Shown: positions 46,488 through 58,613, numbered from the stretch's first letter. The stretch: 64,000 nt of DNA from Polytrichum commune (GCA_950295325.1 OX485803.1:10292001-10356000); one strand, 5' to 3'. The notes: generated from the sequence alone by a model not told the origin. Made by a program: numbers and translations.

Positions 46488-47012
46488 GCTAATGCCCCTT
46501 CCCACCTGACTTTAGCTAAGACTAAAAGTTGCTTCTAACAACATGGCGTTCACACCATCGACATTATCTAGTGCCGAGCCTAGTTGGCAAATAATGTGGC
46601 ATGGTTTGGAGGTTTTATGCCTCAAGCACCGACCCTCCCATCGGTACCTAAACATGAGGCAAGAATATAGGACCTCTAAAAGTGTCGCCTCCTAACCTTG
46701 TGATTGGTTGCTTTTTAGTCTTAACTATGAGGGCACAAGAAGCTTCATTAACAAAAACCGATGGTTAGATAGGTGAGTAGCAAGGCATTTGGGGATGGGA
46801 CAAATACTACCCAACATTCATTGCTTGGTAGATAAAACAATGAACATGTGTGAAAGCTACTTAACTAAAACCTACTCGAAAATCTCTGGAGCAAGTTCTC
46901 GTAGGTGCATTGGGATAGCCGGATGCCTCCGCTATAACTGAGGGAGCTTTACCCGGTTTTTTGAAAATACTTTTAGTCTTAGCTAAAGTCAGGAGGGAAA
47001 GGGGCATTAAGC
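46488..47012. mobile_element. 525-bp foldback element with TAG flanks
   Basis: The left arm 46488-46529 (starts GCTAATGCCCCTTCCC) and the right arm 46969-47012 (inward: GCTTAATGCCCCTTTCCC) match over about 43 bases, with a perfect inner run CCTGACTTTAGCTAAGACTA. TAG flanks both ends (46485-46487, 47013-47015). A 3-bp TSD suggests a PIF/Harbinger- or CACTA-type non-autonomous element. Confidence 0.8.
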
Positions 47013-47157
47013 TAGGTAACCACGACCCAATGTTACCCCTGACATAGGATGAATCACCAGACAATGTAACATCCCAAGGAAGCATGTGCAACATTCTATC
47101 TAAGAATTCAAAGTCGCTCCCAAGCGCATTCAGAGCTTCAAGTGTCGAATGAATCAA
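47010..47157 (-). pseudogene. Exon-like fragment beside foldback element
   Basis: Protein-like open sequence on the minus strand (for example LEALNALGSDFEFLDRMLHM and SGDSSYVRG) runs into the arm of the foldback at 47012. The first in-frame codon after an upstream stop is about 47160. The family is not recognised. It may be an exon into whose intron or edge the foldback inserted. Confidence 0.3.
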
Positions 47158-47159
47158 TT

Positions 47160-47920
47160 GTTACAAATTCTCCCTAATCTGCAAGAGAATCTCAGAAACT
47201 ATGCCGACCACAACCGACTGGGATTCACTCTCGCCCTATTCAATTTTCTTTCATCTCACAGGTTAGGAGGGAATTTGGTTCGACGATTCCAATTTCGCCT
47301 AATACATTTGCACACAGATTCACACCTCATCATCATGTATGATACTGCACCCTTTCTTGACACCCTCGCAACAAGAGAAGCAGAGAGGAAATCAACGTGG
47401 AAACATTCCTCAAAAAATGGCACAAGATTGAAGAAGATACTATATATATTACATCGCAACAATTGATGTACATTCTCCCTCACATAATAAAGGGGGAGGG
47501 AGCCTACAAATCTAATCCATCCATATATAACTGTGTAAGTTAGGCCTTTTCCTAACAGGCTTATTACTCTCTGGTAGCAAATCCAGATAGTGCAGAAGCC
47601 AAGGGAAGCTACAGTTGTTGGTTTCTCATCACCCTGCCAACCTTTGTTCATTCTTGTGTATATATAGAAAGATAGACAAGGGAACCCAAGGCCAATGATT
47701 CAACAGCTCCAGTTGTCTCATTGTTGAGGTAATCTAAGTTTCCGACAATCAGATTCTTCACCAGCCGACAAAGCCACGTTCCTATTTTACACAGAATTTA
47801 CAGATAAGTAGGGAACTACACAAACGGATCCAAAGTATAAGCATTGTGTAATGGACGATCGTCATGCTCGCATGCATCACGAGCCAGTTGGATTATGGAG
47901 CACGTACTCGGGGGCGCTTC
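47160..47920. other. No gene assigned
   Basis: Open frames on both strands (47149-47466 plus, 47256-47651 minus) overlap each other and have no recognised domain; at most one could be real. Confidence 0.4.
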
Positions 47921-48008
47921 ACACTATGGCCGAAGGTCGAGAGGCCGTCGATTTCCATCAATTGTATTGCAAGAAACCGAGAGTTCAGCCTCTTGACTCT
48001 TCACATTA

Positions 48009-48549
48009 AGGGCCGCTTTACACCTAGAGGCCGGGTCAATTTCTCTTGAGGCCGATTGCATGAAATTTGCAGCCCCTTTTGGGTTGGAGCCCGGCCTCAA
48101 CTACACATTATAATAAGATTATAATGGGGGCCATTTTTCCCATATGTAAAGGCCTTAGGGCCAAGAAGCTAGGCCGATTCAATAAATCTAGCATAATCCA
48201 ACGGATCTAGCATAATCTAGCATAGAGCCGTTCATATTTCCAAATTATCCAATGGATATGGTTCGCTAAAAAAATCATATTTTAGTAAAGGAATTTTTTT
48301 TTTATTGAAATGTGGCATTGGGCCCAGGGCCAAGAATTGGCATTCCGTTTTGGGTGCACCCAATTCAATGAGCTCGGGCCGTGTCATACCATGCATTTTT
48401 TGATGTTAAAAAATTCATATCACGAAATCGGCCCGGCCTCTAGGTGAAAAGGGGTTGGGGCCGATTTCAGCCTTTTGGCCAATCACAAGTGAGGATTTCA
48501 AGCCTCTTACACAACAAATTGGCCCAGCCTCTAGGTGTAAAGCGGCCCT
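48009..48549. mobile_element. 541-bp foldback (AGGGCCGCTTTACACC ends)
   Basis: The left end AGGGCCGCTTTACACCTAGA and the right end are inverted copies over about 33 bases with two mismatches. A third, inner copy (GGCCCGGCCTCTAGGTGAAA at about 48430) lies in the right-arm orientation. The flanks are TTA and AAG. It probably belongs to the same family as 49643-50222 and may lie inside a larger pair of related arms at about 47928 and 48925 (GTCGAGAGGCCGT in both). Confidence 0.75.
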
Positions 48550-49136
48550 AAGGCCAAAGTCCAAAGACCGTCGCAATTTAAAATGATTACTTTTTGAAGA
48601 AGGCGACGGACTCTCAAAGGAAGTTTGAGTTGGACGGGAATGAAAACCCAAACTATGGTCGAGAGGCCATCTGTTCTTTTTTGCATAAAAAAATCAATCA
48701 TTGGCAAGATCTTGGCCGTTAGATTGAAGGGGTTGTTTTGGGCAAGGAATAAAGTGGGATGCTCCTTCGGGTTTGAACTTTGGGCTTGGTCTTTGGAGGC
48801 TTCACACTATGCCCGGCCGAAGGCTCCAATTCCTATATTTAATTGACTACTTTCAGCCCGTTTCTTTGGACTCTCAACAAAGTTTGGCCACTCAATCCCA
48901 CGGCCTCTCGACTTCGACCATTCTGAAGTACTGAAGTTCCACCACAAGGTGGATGAGGCAATGACACCAGGAGACACATTGAAGATTTGTAAAGCTGCTC
49001 AAAGGTAATCCTTATTCACCGACTACACAACAAAAGTCTTTGTGTATGAGTCTTTCCTACACCGAAATCTCTTTGAAACCGAATTGTTTTCATATCCTCC
49101 ACAGATCGAGCTGATGTATTCACTCTAACTCTACTG

Positions 49137-49245
49137 GCAAATAATGTTAGGTTTACATTGAGTGTTGATGACACTACACTGCCGGTTTACATTTAGTATT
49201 GAGCAAGACAAATAGAATTGGTGACCCTAAATACAATATTTAGTA
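49137..49245. mobile_element. 3' part of a split TA-MITE
   Basis: GCAAATAATGTTAGGTTTAC through ATTGAGCAAGACAAATAGAA to ACAATATTTAG matches the last 110 bases of the 43025 reference. The middle 30 or so bases of the MITE are missing at the junction. Confidence 0.8.
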
Positions 49246-49642
49246 TTGTTATGTGCACATGTGATGTGAGTGGAGTTGATGGCAGTACATCTGGTGTGGG
49301 GATCGATCCATGTGGTTCTGGTACAAGCCCCCTTGACTTCCATTTCTCTTAGGCTAGATCTATAGGCACTTGGAAAAGTCATGTTGGGTCCTAATTATGA
49401 GTAGATTTGACTAGTTATTATGTGAGCATTTCAAAAATATTCAACGATTTCGTCAAAAATCTAAATTCAAACAAAAAAAAAAGTTGGGTCTCGTGCCACA
49501 AGGTGTCAAAATATCTGTAATATAATATAGTCACCACATAAAAAGTGTGAAAACGATCATGGTCATTGCAACATGTCCCCAACGATAACTACTTGGCAAA
49601 AGGTGTCATATTTTGGTCACTATATTGATTGTAGTGGGAGTA

Positions 49643-50222
49643 AGGGCCACTTCACACACAAGGTTGAAGGCCCTTGACATGGCAATGTAAGAGCTCTCAT
49701 TGGTCGAAAAGGCGGAGACCGTCCAAGTTCACTTCACACTAGGAGGTGAAGGCCTAAAGGCCCAAAGAAAAATTTGTGGATGAAAAATCTACATGGAGTC
49801 CTACATGGGTGGTTGTGGATAAGGGTGCATGGTCTCCTGGAATTTGCGTCAGACCCACCTCCAAAAGGTGGGCTTGACGCAAATTCCGGGAGACCATGAC
49901 TTTTTTAATATATTTTTCCAGCAGGACAGATTTCAAGACAAACTGCATGGCAGATTCCAAGACAGACAAACACCACCAAGTAATTATCTTAAATTGATAA
50001 ACTTGGAGACATATTATATTAAACCAAATCCTCCCCTCTTTTCCCGCCAACAAAATATGCAATGGTCCCGCAACATGGTTCATTCTCACTTCACACTATG
50101 CTTGAGGGCCCAAGGCTACATAAAAAGGCTTTCCCAACACCCATGGTACGGCTTTTGGATGAGAGTCAAGGGTCCTCACCATTACAAGGTCACGGCTCTT
50201 GGCTCATGTGTGAAGTGGCCCT
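49643..50222. mobile_element. 580-bp foldback (AGGGCCACTTCACACA ends)
   Basis: Perfect 16-base terminal inverted repeats (49643-49658, 50207-50222). Repeated CTTCACACTA words occur inside (49732, 50090), along with the hairpin at 49828-49898. The flanks TA and AAG echo those of 48009-48549. Open frames on both strands result from the inverted symmetry. Confidence 0.82.
49828..49898. other. 33-nt-arm hairpin
   Basis: CATGGTCTCC(T/C)GGAATTTG begins the 33-nt arms 49828-49860 and 49866-49898. They have three mismatches and a 5-nt loop. Confidence 0.92.
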
Positions 50223-50225
50223 AAG

Positions 50226-53200
50226 CATATTCTGTTAAAACCAAGTCAAGATTGCCTTCACCGTGGACCAGCATTCCCAGTAATGAAACATTGGTCCCTA
50301 GCTACTTCTAATTATATGCCACCGTATTTCTCAAGCTTTCATATATATTGTTTATGCCAAAAGCAAAAGCATTTCATTGAAGGTTGTCAAAAAGGATATG
50401 TTAACCAAGTCAACGCTGGGAAAATTCGCATGTGGGCAAGTTGTACTTTGGTCCTTTCATAACCCTTTTTAAAGTGAAGGAAGAAAGTATGGAATATACT
50501 TAATAACCCGTCTCTCTTGACATAGATATATACCATTGAGTTGACTCCAAAAACACCTCAGAAACTTCTAGAGATTCCTTGTATACTTTAAGTTAAGCGT
50601 TATGTTTCAAGGTGGTACTGTAGATGGGTGTTAAGTGGCTCGTTTCGTTAATCAGACCCCTATATTTGATTTATGGATGATTCTTAAAGCCAAATTCATT
50701 CAAAAGGAAGGTGTTAGGAAGGTCAAAATCTATATCATTGTGTTCTTCATGAAAGTTTTTTAGCAATGTTGTTGATTCCATTCTACTATGATAAGATGAC
50801 TACTCACATGAAATTTTTATATTAAACAAATGAACTAACTCCTCCCTTTGTTGATATACTATTAAATATAGTACCTTCATATTCAGTGCTAGCATGGCAA
50901 AGTGGACCAAAAAAATTGCTCCGGTATCCTAAAACCGTAGTTATTTTGGTCAAACACCTAAAAGTGGTGGTAAAATGTTGCTTAGATTTTTATTTTATTT
51001 TCAAGATGACCTCTATTGTTGTGTTGAGTACTCAACTGTAGAATACCAAAACGAGATCTTTAAAACTTGTCTAGAAAATTAATGCTCAAAAGCAAATGAC
51101 TGGATATGGTTTTGAACGTAAATTTCATGACCTTGATTATTTTGAACTTTTTTTCCATATTCCTTGAATTCATTATACACTTGAGGTCATTATAAAAAAA
51201 ATTGTAGAAAATCATCAACTTAATGTAATTATATCATATTTTTAAAAAAATTGACAATTGCTTGTTCAATAATACCACTTGCACCGACTTGTAAAACATG
51301 TAGACTTTGTTTTTAGATTGTTTTTTGTCGACATAAATTGCTTGGCTTTGTAGATCCATTTGTTTTTTAAATGTTTATGATCTTTCTTTCACATAATTCA
51401 AAACTATAAATTTTTTTGAATCACTTTCTACTTAAACTTGTGCAAGGATCAAAAGTTGTCCACTTAAATAATGTGCTTGCACCTATTATTCTAATAAAAT
51501 TTTGTCAATTTTTTTAACCTTTTTTCTTACCTCAAAGTGTATATCTATTCTTAATCTTATCTTAAAGTTTGGACTATAATTTTATTGCATACTTTTTTAT
51601 CACAATTTCTTGAAGTTTAATGATTACTAATTGATTATAAACAACTTATGAAAATTACTAAATGTTGCTACCATATTGATGATATCTGAAAATCACTAGC
51701 AATGACTTTTCTTTTAGGTACAATAAAAATTGAGCTCTAGAAGGCTTACTTCTTAGATGATCTAATAAAACCACAATATGCTCCAGGAAGTTAAGGCTTA
51801 AAAGATATTGGACTACATCATATGTGGCATTGTTGCTAGACAATAGGATCTTAGTAGTCTACGCCGTTATATTCTTTGGTGCACATATTGAGCTCTCCAA
51901 ATCTTTCATGTATGTGGATGTTTCCTTGTTGGACACCATAGTGGTTGCTCTCGGTTGTTGAGTGTTAAGAGAGGGTTGAGTGAAGAGGTGGTTGATTGTG
52001 GGTGTTGCGAGCTTGGGTTTAAAAAGACACTTGGTCAATTTGGAGAGATTGGATTGGTTGCTCTCAGCATTCACCTTGATGAGTGGAGCCGGTTGAGCAA
52101 TTTGGGCATAACAGGGTGACAACATTATGATCTATTGGCTCAACAATCCATGAGCATGGCACATGCCAACAGTTGAGAGGGGGGTTTTGGTACTTTGCCA
52201 AAATAGAGAGCCCTCTACGGTATGGGGGTGCTGTAAAAAATGTCCCTCCTAAGTTTGTGAATGTCGATTCATTCCAACATGGTATGATCGGGCTTAATTA
52301 AAGCCTCTAACTCTAATTTTGGGAGTTGGCTTACTAGGAAATCTCCGGACTATACAATACTTTGAATGCTTTTAATTGCTTTCTAATTATGTGATGTAAG
52401 GCCCTTCCCCATGGTAGGTCTCATGATATTTGACACTTATCAAATGAATTCTTAATTTCAGATATTGGTTCACAACACCTACCAGGGGGTGTGATATAAA
52501 ACTACCCTCCCAAAGTCAGTGCTACTTCATTTCAAATGGATATGGATCTTGAACCCAAACTAGGGTCAATTTGTCTAAATTAATAACTACTAATATATAT
52601 AATGTTCCTTTGTGTGTTCACCCATATTGGAACAACATATCAATTGAATGCACAATACCATTAATTAACATATTCAATATTGTTATCAAAAAGCCTACCT
52701 GTGGGTATCGCAATCATGTAAGCAATCAAATTTTGATATTTGGTGGGTATGACAATATGAGAGAATCTTTGTATACACGGATTACTATTTGGATGAATAC
52801 CATTCTAAACCATATTCATACTAGGGTTGAATTAACTTAGGTATCAAGGTCTTTGTATGGTATCTAGACTTGAATGGGATTGTAACAAAAAATACTATCA
52901 AATCCCATACCCTACTAGTATCAAAAAAAATGTAAAATCCTCATTAAAGATTTCCTCATGATATGAAACAAAGAAGATGGCACGAATCCAATGGTAATCA
53001 AGATACTCCCTCCCCCCCCCCACTATTTTTGACGCGGATTAGGTAATATGCACTGAAGTTGCCTCTTTACACATGCAAATTACCTTGCTTGAAAAACCAA
53101 ATCACAAAAACCTAAAACTTAGTTTTGTTAATCCGTATAGCAACCATAGTATAAAAAATCATGTGTGTTTGTTGTTATGGTAAGAAATGTTCAAAATAGT

Positions 53201-53680
53201 GTGGAATGTCAATAAAGTAGGAGGGGCGACCTAATTGCACATTATTGATGCAGTTACTTGCAATATGATCAAACGGGTACAAACTATACTTATTAGGTTT
53301 CTGACATGGATCAAATCCTGGGCCATAAAACAAAGAGAGCGTGGACTAAGTTATATGAGGTACGTACTCAACATTTGAAGGGTTGACATAATTTAAACAA
53401 TTCATGTGACCGGAATTTGCGGGCGGCCTTGAGATAAGACAAGAACTCATCTTACCTTTTTGATGCCGAATCCGATAGTACATTGTTGTGACCTCTAGCC
53501 TTGTGTTGGCTAACCCACCCCCTAGGGAACATTGAATTATTGTATATGGGCATAAAGTATGTGGGCCTTATATTGCATCTCCGGCCACTTGCGTTCCAAA
53601 CACACTAATTCGGACACCTATATTTAAGTCGCATATGGGAAGGCCCGGAATTGTAAATAAAAGGCAGTAATTTTTTATAT
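50226..53680. other. No intact gene; AT-rich TE-like remnant
   Basis: AT-rich DNA. Two minus-strand open pieces (51859-52125 with LTKCLFKPKLATPTINHLF; 51658-51843 with YDVVQYLLSLNFLEHIVVLL) are adjacent and could be remnants of one transposon frame, but I cannot assign a family. At 52282 CCAACATGGTATGATCGG resembles an LTR end plus primer site, but I found no matching LTR. A C-run lies at 53011-53020. Confidence 0.35.
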
Positions 53681-53685
53681 GTAAT

Positions 53686-53910
53686 AATGTCCGGGGAGGT
53701 TTTTGGGCATAATTGGTCAAAATTTTAGTGTTTCCAAGTCCAACCGGTTACATGTTGTGTGGTATTTTGAATTTACTTTCTCCATTTGTGGTGTATTCCA
53801 TAGATACCTCTAGAATGACTGGTAGTTATCATGAAGTCTTGAATTTCAATTGGTTGTTTCTCAAACTTAACCGGTTCATCTGTAACATGCAGTCGTTTCG
53901 CCCCATTCAG
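53686..53910 (+). mobile_element. hAT-like element, degenerate copy
   Basis: Follows the 41273 element block by block (GGGAGGTTTTTGGGCATAA-like, CCAACCGGTTACATGTTG, TTTCTCAAACTTAACCGG, CATCTGTAAC). The ends have decayed and the TSD is uncertain. Confidence 0.8.
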
Positions 53911-54227
53911 TTTATATATACAACAAAGCTCGTGGCCGTGAGTCTATGAAATATGGACACATGTCCAACTAGTTTTGTAAAGAATAAGGGGCACATTCTT
54001 TCCCAAAACAAACATGTGACAAAAGAAAAAGGAAACAAATGTGAAGGGGTGAGGAATTACAAGTGTAAAAGGTGGATATGGTGGGAGTAACTAGGGGGAG
54101 GTGGCGGGCATAGAGCTAAAGGTCTTCCCCCACAACCCCAACTAAAACATGTCATCTTTGCAAAAAAAAAAAAAACTATGAACCTTGTATTTACAATGTG
54201 AGTTTACACAATGGGTTAGATGAGCTA

Positions 54228-54857
54228 CACTAAATATGGTATTATGTGTCATATGGTATTTAATGTCACCACGTTAACTTTTCATATGACACTTCTTATG
54301 AATAAGTGAACAAATATTGACATGGATGAGGGATGTGTTCATACATTGGCCAAAACCCTACCTTCGCTTTGTCGGCAACTTGTGATGAAATATTGTCATG
54401 GATGATTGAAATCTGTATGAAAAGCGCTTGGTAAGGGATAGTAATTGCAACATTTTAAATCCATAATCCCCTAAAAAATCTACAAGGAACAACAAATAAT
54501 GTTGGGTTAACATGTAGCGTGGGTGACACTATACCATGGTTTACAATTGGTAATGAGCAAGACAAGCTCGGGGGGTTCACTCCCTCTTATATTTTGCATA
54601 CACGTGCGTTCGGGACCTATTTATTGGGGGGGGGGGGTTATTTACCTTGCAGAAAATATTATAAGGTGATGGTATTTTACATGTAAACATGTTTCATTAT
54701 TTTAAAATCCCCTATTTTACATGTACATTTTTTACAAAATTTATCTACAATCAATATATTGGACCCTATTTTTTATCGCACGTTGTTCTACGATTTTTGC
54801 CAGTGAACCCCCCGAGAAGACAAGTAGAATTGGTGACACTAAATATGAAATATAGTG
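54228..54857. mobile_element. TA-MITE containing a nested MITE
   Basis: The start CACTAAATATGGTATT follows TA (54226-54227), and the end ATATAGTG precedes TA (54858-54859). Subtracting the nested element and one 8-bp duplication leaves 372 bp, the size of the 43025 copy. Confidence 0.9.
54567..54816. mobile_element. 250-bp element, perfect TIR and 8-bp TSD
   Basis: Perfect 15-base inverted repeats CTCGGGGGGTTCACT at both ends. AAGACAAG is duplicated exactly at 54559-54566 and 54817-54824. Sister MITEs read GAGCAAGACAAATAG without interruption, so the pre-insertion site is known. The interior is AT-rich with a run of 12 G at 54626-54637 and no coding capacity. An 8-bp TSD suggests hAT, although the terminal sequence is atypical for it. 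Confidence 0.93.
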
Positions 54858-54864
54858 TAGTTCC

Positions 54865-56130
54865 CAAGCTTCAAAAGGTTGAGAAATAATGGCTCTTCCC
54901 ACATGTCGTGGTTTCATCCAATGAATATGCCACATCATCTAAACTTGACTTCTTTCTTATGCAAATTCTCACATGGTCTTATTGAAAATTCCATCCACTA
55001 AGGTAGATGTGCCAAATTCGGCTACTTATCTTGATTGGACACCAGTATTTGAGTGGCATGTAGTTAAGTTGATTGCAATAAGGGGCACCATAAAAATTTT
55101 AATTTAAAAAAAAAAAAACATGTGTCCAAAATCTATTGGACTTTTCACCGGTGTGCTACGTTCATTCACCCTCTCCTACCATGTTCTCGTGAACATGGGG
55201 GAAGGGGCTTAAAACCTACTTTTAGTAGGTGGACTATGTGATAGTTTATGTTAGTAGGCATATATACGGTGTGTATGTGGGGGTGGGGGAGATGGGATTA
55301 GTCTAGTGTGATTGGGGATTGTTTCTTTTTCAGTTTACTTATGTTGAGGATTATGTGTGTTAAGTGCATGATGGAGATTTGTAAGAGGGTGTCCATGAGT
55401 TTGTGAATTTTTTGGGTAGGGATTTTCACGTGTTGTGAGGTTATTGGTAGTTTGGGTGTCAATAGTGCCACAAATTCCAGTTGTTATGATTATGGGTAGG
55501 AGGACTTGCCATCATGCTTGCCATCCTTGTTGGGTGAGTAATGGGGCATTGTTAGCAAACAACATGGTGAGGTGACCTTATATAAAACTTCAAGTATCAC
55601 AACATTGGCCAATGGGAGTCAAGGGTAGTGGCTAAGCTACTACTACACAAAACGTGGGGGGCATCTTTTAGTAGCTATAAGTTTGGCATTTTCCTTGAGC
55701 TAAAACCATGTATTAAATGTTTTCACATAGACATCCACCTAGGATTGGCAAGCATTGCTAGTAGTAGGTTCGAATACAAAGTAAGTAAAACTCTCTATTT
55801 AGCATCAAGTGGGGAAGGGCCTTAAGGTGGTGACACAACATGGACAATAGGATAGAGTAGGAAAAGTCTCATTAAAACAAAAAGAATTTTCATTTTTTTC
55901 TTAAAGCACTCCATGAGGGCATGGTGGCAGTTAGGAGCATGGGCATGGACATACATGCATATGATGGGTATAGACAAGCATGGTTGCATGGGTGTATGGA
56001 GTTGGGTTCATATGGGACATTTATTTAAATACATGGGTGTAACGGATTGGACAACATAGGTCCATATAGTTTTATATACAATGGAGCTCATGGTGGTCGT
56101 CAAAGTAAACGAAAGATGGACACATGTCCA
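54865..56130. other. No gene seen
   Basis: Unassigned. GGACACATGTCCAACTA at 56118 also occurs at 53955, in each case following a GAGCTC(A)TGG(T)-type stretch, which indicates an older repeat shared by the two places. Confidence 0.45.
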
Positions 56131-56134
56131 ACTA

Positions 56135-56338
56135 CACTATTGTGTCTGATTAGTATGGGTTGGAAATTAGTGTGGCCCACATTAATTGTATAGTATTTGC
56201 CTTGCCTTGAATTTTATCCAAATATGTAAATGAAAAAACTCAAACTACTTTTTCACATTGAAAATTATAGTGGGCCACTTCAAAAACAATGTGGGTAATC
56301 AGGAATTAGTGTGGCCCACACTAATTAAACAAACAATG
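56135..56338. mobile_element. 204-bp TA element (copy of the 31995 family)
   Basis: Flanked by TA (56133-56134, 56339-56340). The ends CACTATTGTGTCTGATTAGT and ATTAAACAAACAATG match those at 31995-32153. It carries the same paired block ATTAGTGTGGCCCACA(C/T)TAAT in both arms. Confidence 0.85.
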
Positions 56339-56736
56339 TAGTTTGATGGTGGTGGTGGTGTTTTTTTCATAGTACAAATGGTAGAAGTGAGAGGCCTTGT
56401 GGGTGCAGAAGGCCATGTGAGTATGGGAGGGGAGGGGAAGGTATGTCATGTCTACAGTTGTCGCCTCAACATGTCCAAGTTGAATTTACATGGGAAATGG
56501 CACCGGTAGGGTGCGGTGAGACATTTGCACACCAATGGAGGCACGATGCATGGTTGGCTCAAAACCTGACCACATGTTATCATTACATGCCCCAACAACA
56601 TGATATTTATAGGTTTAGCTCGTGAGTTGGACACATGCATTAGGCTTAACCATTATAATACCGTTGGCAAGGCCCGAAAAGCCTCTCCAGCTAGAATACC
56701 TTGGGTTTATTGTGGCCCAACTTTCAACTTCAATAG

Positions 56737-57327
56737 AAAAGAGGATCAACTATCAATACCTCACAATATTTGACCAAATAGAATCTTAGCTTTAATTATT
56801 CCCATGTAAAGGCTTGTGCATTATTAAGATATTAGTTTTGATCATGGGATCCACAATTTTTGAAGTTTATATAAAGTGAACACGTGGGACATGTAATGAA
56901 ACTACTCCCCTCTTAAATAAGGTTTAGCTAATTTAGCACCCCCTTGTGTTAGCATTTGGTGTGCAATGTGTGATCATGCTCTCATGGCTTGCAGGGATGT
57001 GGGCTCATTGAATGCAAACCTTGCTATCTAGCTTGCAAGGAGGTTGGCCATTAAATGGGTGGCTTCATCAAGTGCTTAGAGGATGAGCACACGTTGGACA
57101 CCAAATGCTAACACAAAGGGGTGTTAAATCTAGTCATGTTATTTTCGAAGAAGTAGTCTCATTATGTGTCCCACACATTCACTCTATATGAGCTTCATAA
57201 ATTGTGGGTCCCATGATCAAAACTACTATCTTATTATTCATAGGTTTTTACATGGAAATAATTGAAGTTAAGATTTTATATGGTCAAAGATTGTGCAGTT
57301 TTGATAGTTGATTCTCTTATAAAGGAG
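56737..57327. mobile_element. 590-bp long inverted-repeat element
   Basis: Arms of about 225 bases (56737-56965 and 57095-57327) pair with roughly 80% identity (for example GTGTTAGCATTTGGTGT and TTTTGATCATGGGA(T/C)CCAC in each). They surround a 130-bp centre containing GGCTTGCAGGGATG. One arm is related to 5190-5400 and 35300-35430 in units A and B, which have only a single arm. A Mutator-like foldback is possible; no TSD was found. Confidence 0.75.
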
Positions 57328-57329
57328 TT

Positions 57330-58230
57330 GAGAAATGAGCCACTGCACAATATACCCAAGCTAGTTTGGCCCGGGAGGATTTTTCAGGCCCGCCAATGGT
57401 TCAATAGTGGTTAGTTCTAACGTGTGGGTCTAGCTCACGTGCTAAACCTGACATTGTCCCATTGCAGAGCTTTGTATTGATAACAAGTGAACATACTCTT
57501 AGTGGACCTTAAGCTAGCCTAGTAAGTTGGTAAGTTGCTTAGTTTAGCTCTATTTGATTGCATAACTTTGGTAAGTTAGATTGAGTTAGGTTAGTTGGTT
57601 AGGAAACTTAAAATAGTTGAAATTAGATTGAATCAGGTTAGTTAGTTGCTTAGTGGGCCTTGCTTGGAATTACTTTTCTTCAATCAAAAAAACCTCAAAT
57701 TGTGAGTGGGAATGTGAAAGGCAATGATAATATCAAGGAAATGAATGAGGGAGTTGTTTACGAGAAGGTGAAGAGTAGTAGAAGTTCAAGCAAGGCAATA
57801 GCTTTATGAAGATTGAATGGCATGACCGAGGTTAGGTTAAGGGTGATCTAACACCCACATTGGATAAGAAGGCAAATAACCCTGATTTAGGCCAAGAGAG
57901 GGCAACTCTCATGAAGAGAGAGAGAAGGGAAAGTAACATGAGTAACGGAAGAGATGTATAAAGTCATTATTCAGGGTATTTGAAAGGCCACAACCAAGTC
58001 CTAGGTTGGAATGGTAGCCGAGTAAGAGTACAAGACATTACCTTGGGTAGGCATAGAAATAAGAACATAACCTAGTAAGCTTATTCCATCTTGGCATAGC
58101 AAGCAAGGAGTCTACATGTACGTAGAGATGATGAGGCATAAAGCTAGTATGGGGCAAACTATAGGCTACTAAGGACATTACCTTGGTAGGAAGAATACTT
58201 TACCTCACTAAAGTAAGTTTGTAACCAGTG
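57330..58230. other. No gene seen
   Basis: Degenerate GTTAGGTTAGTTGG-type short repeats at 57500-57650; otherwise unassigned. Confidence 0.5.
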
Positions 58231-58613
58231 GAGACACTACAACAAAACATGTCTTTTATTCCCACACCCACTTCACTGCATGTCTTTTACTACCATGAAC
58301 AGTGAACGGTTGAAATTGTTGAAATCCACCTTTACTATCCTCATGTCTGAGTTAACATCGGGGTGTCATGGTAGTCATGTGGGACAAGAATGTGCTTGGG
58401 AACGCACTTGACAACGTGTTCGGGAACGTCAGAAAATGTTCATTACTACGGATAGTGAAGTGGTCAACCTCACTATGTCACTTCAAAATATTATGTGTTT
58501 TTGGGTTTTCCATTGAATGCTCACAAAAAATGGCCCATTTATTTTTGAACTCATAATGAAATATACATATTTTTACACAATATGAGATTTCCACATACTC
58601 AAGATTTTATAAT

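Noticed and set aside
49754-50224. Overlapping 111- and 131-codon frames on opposite strands
   Set aside because: They arise from the inverted symmetry of the 580-bp foldback element.
52282-52300. CCAACATGGTATGATCGG as LTR end plus primer site
   Set aside because: No second LTR and no coherent copia frame downstream; kept only as a remark.
55765-55785. GGTTCGAATAC, resembling a tRNA T-loop
   Set aside because: No acceptor or anticodon stem can be paired around it.
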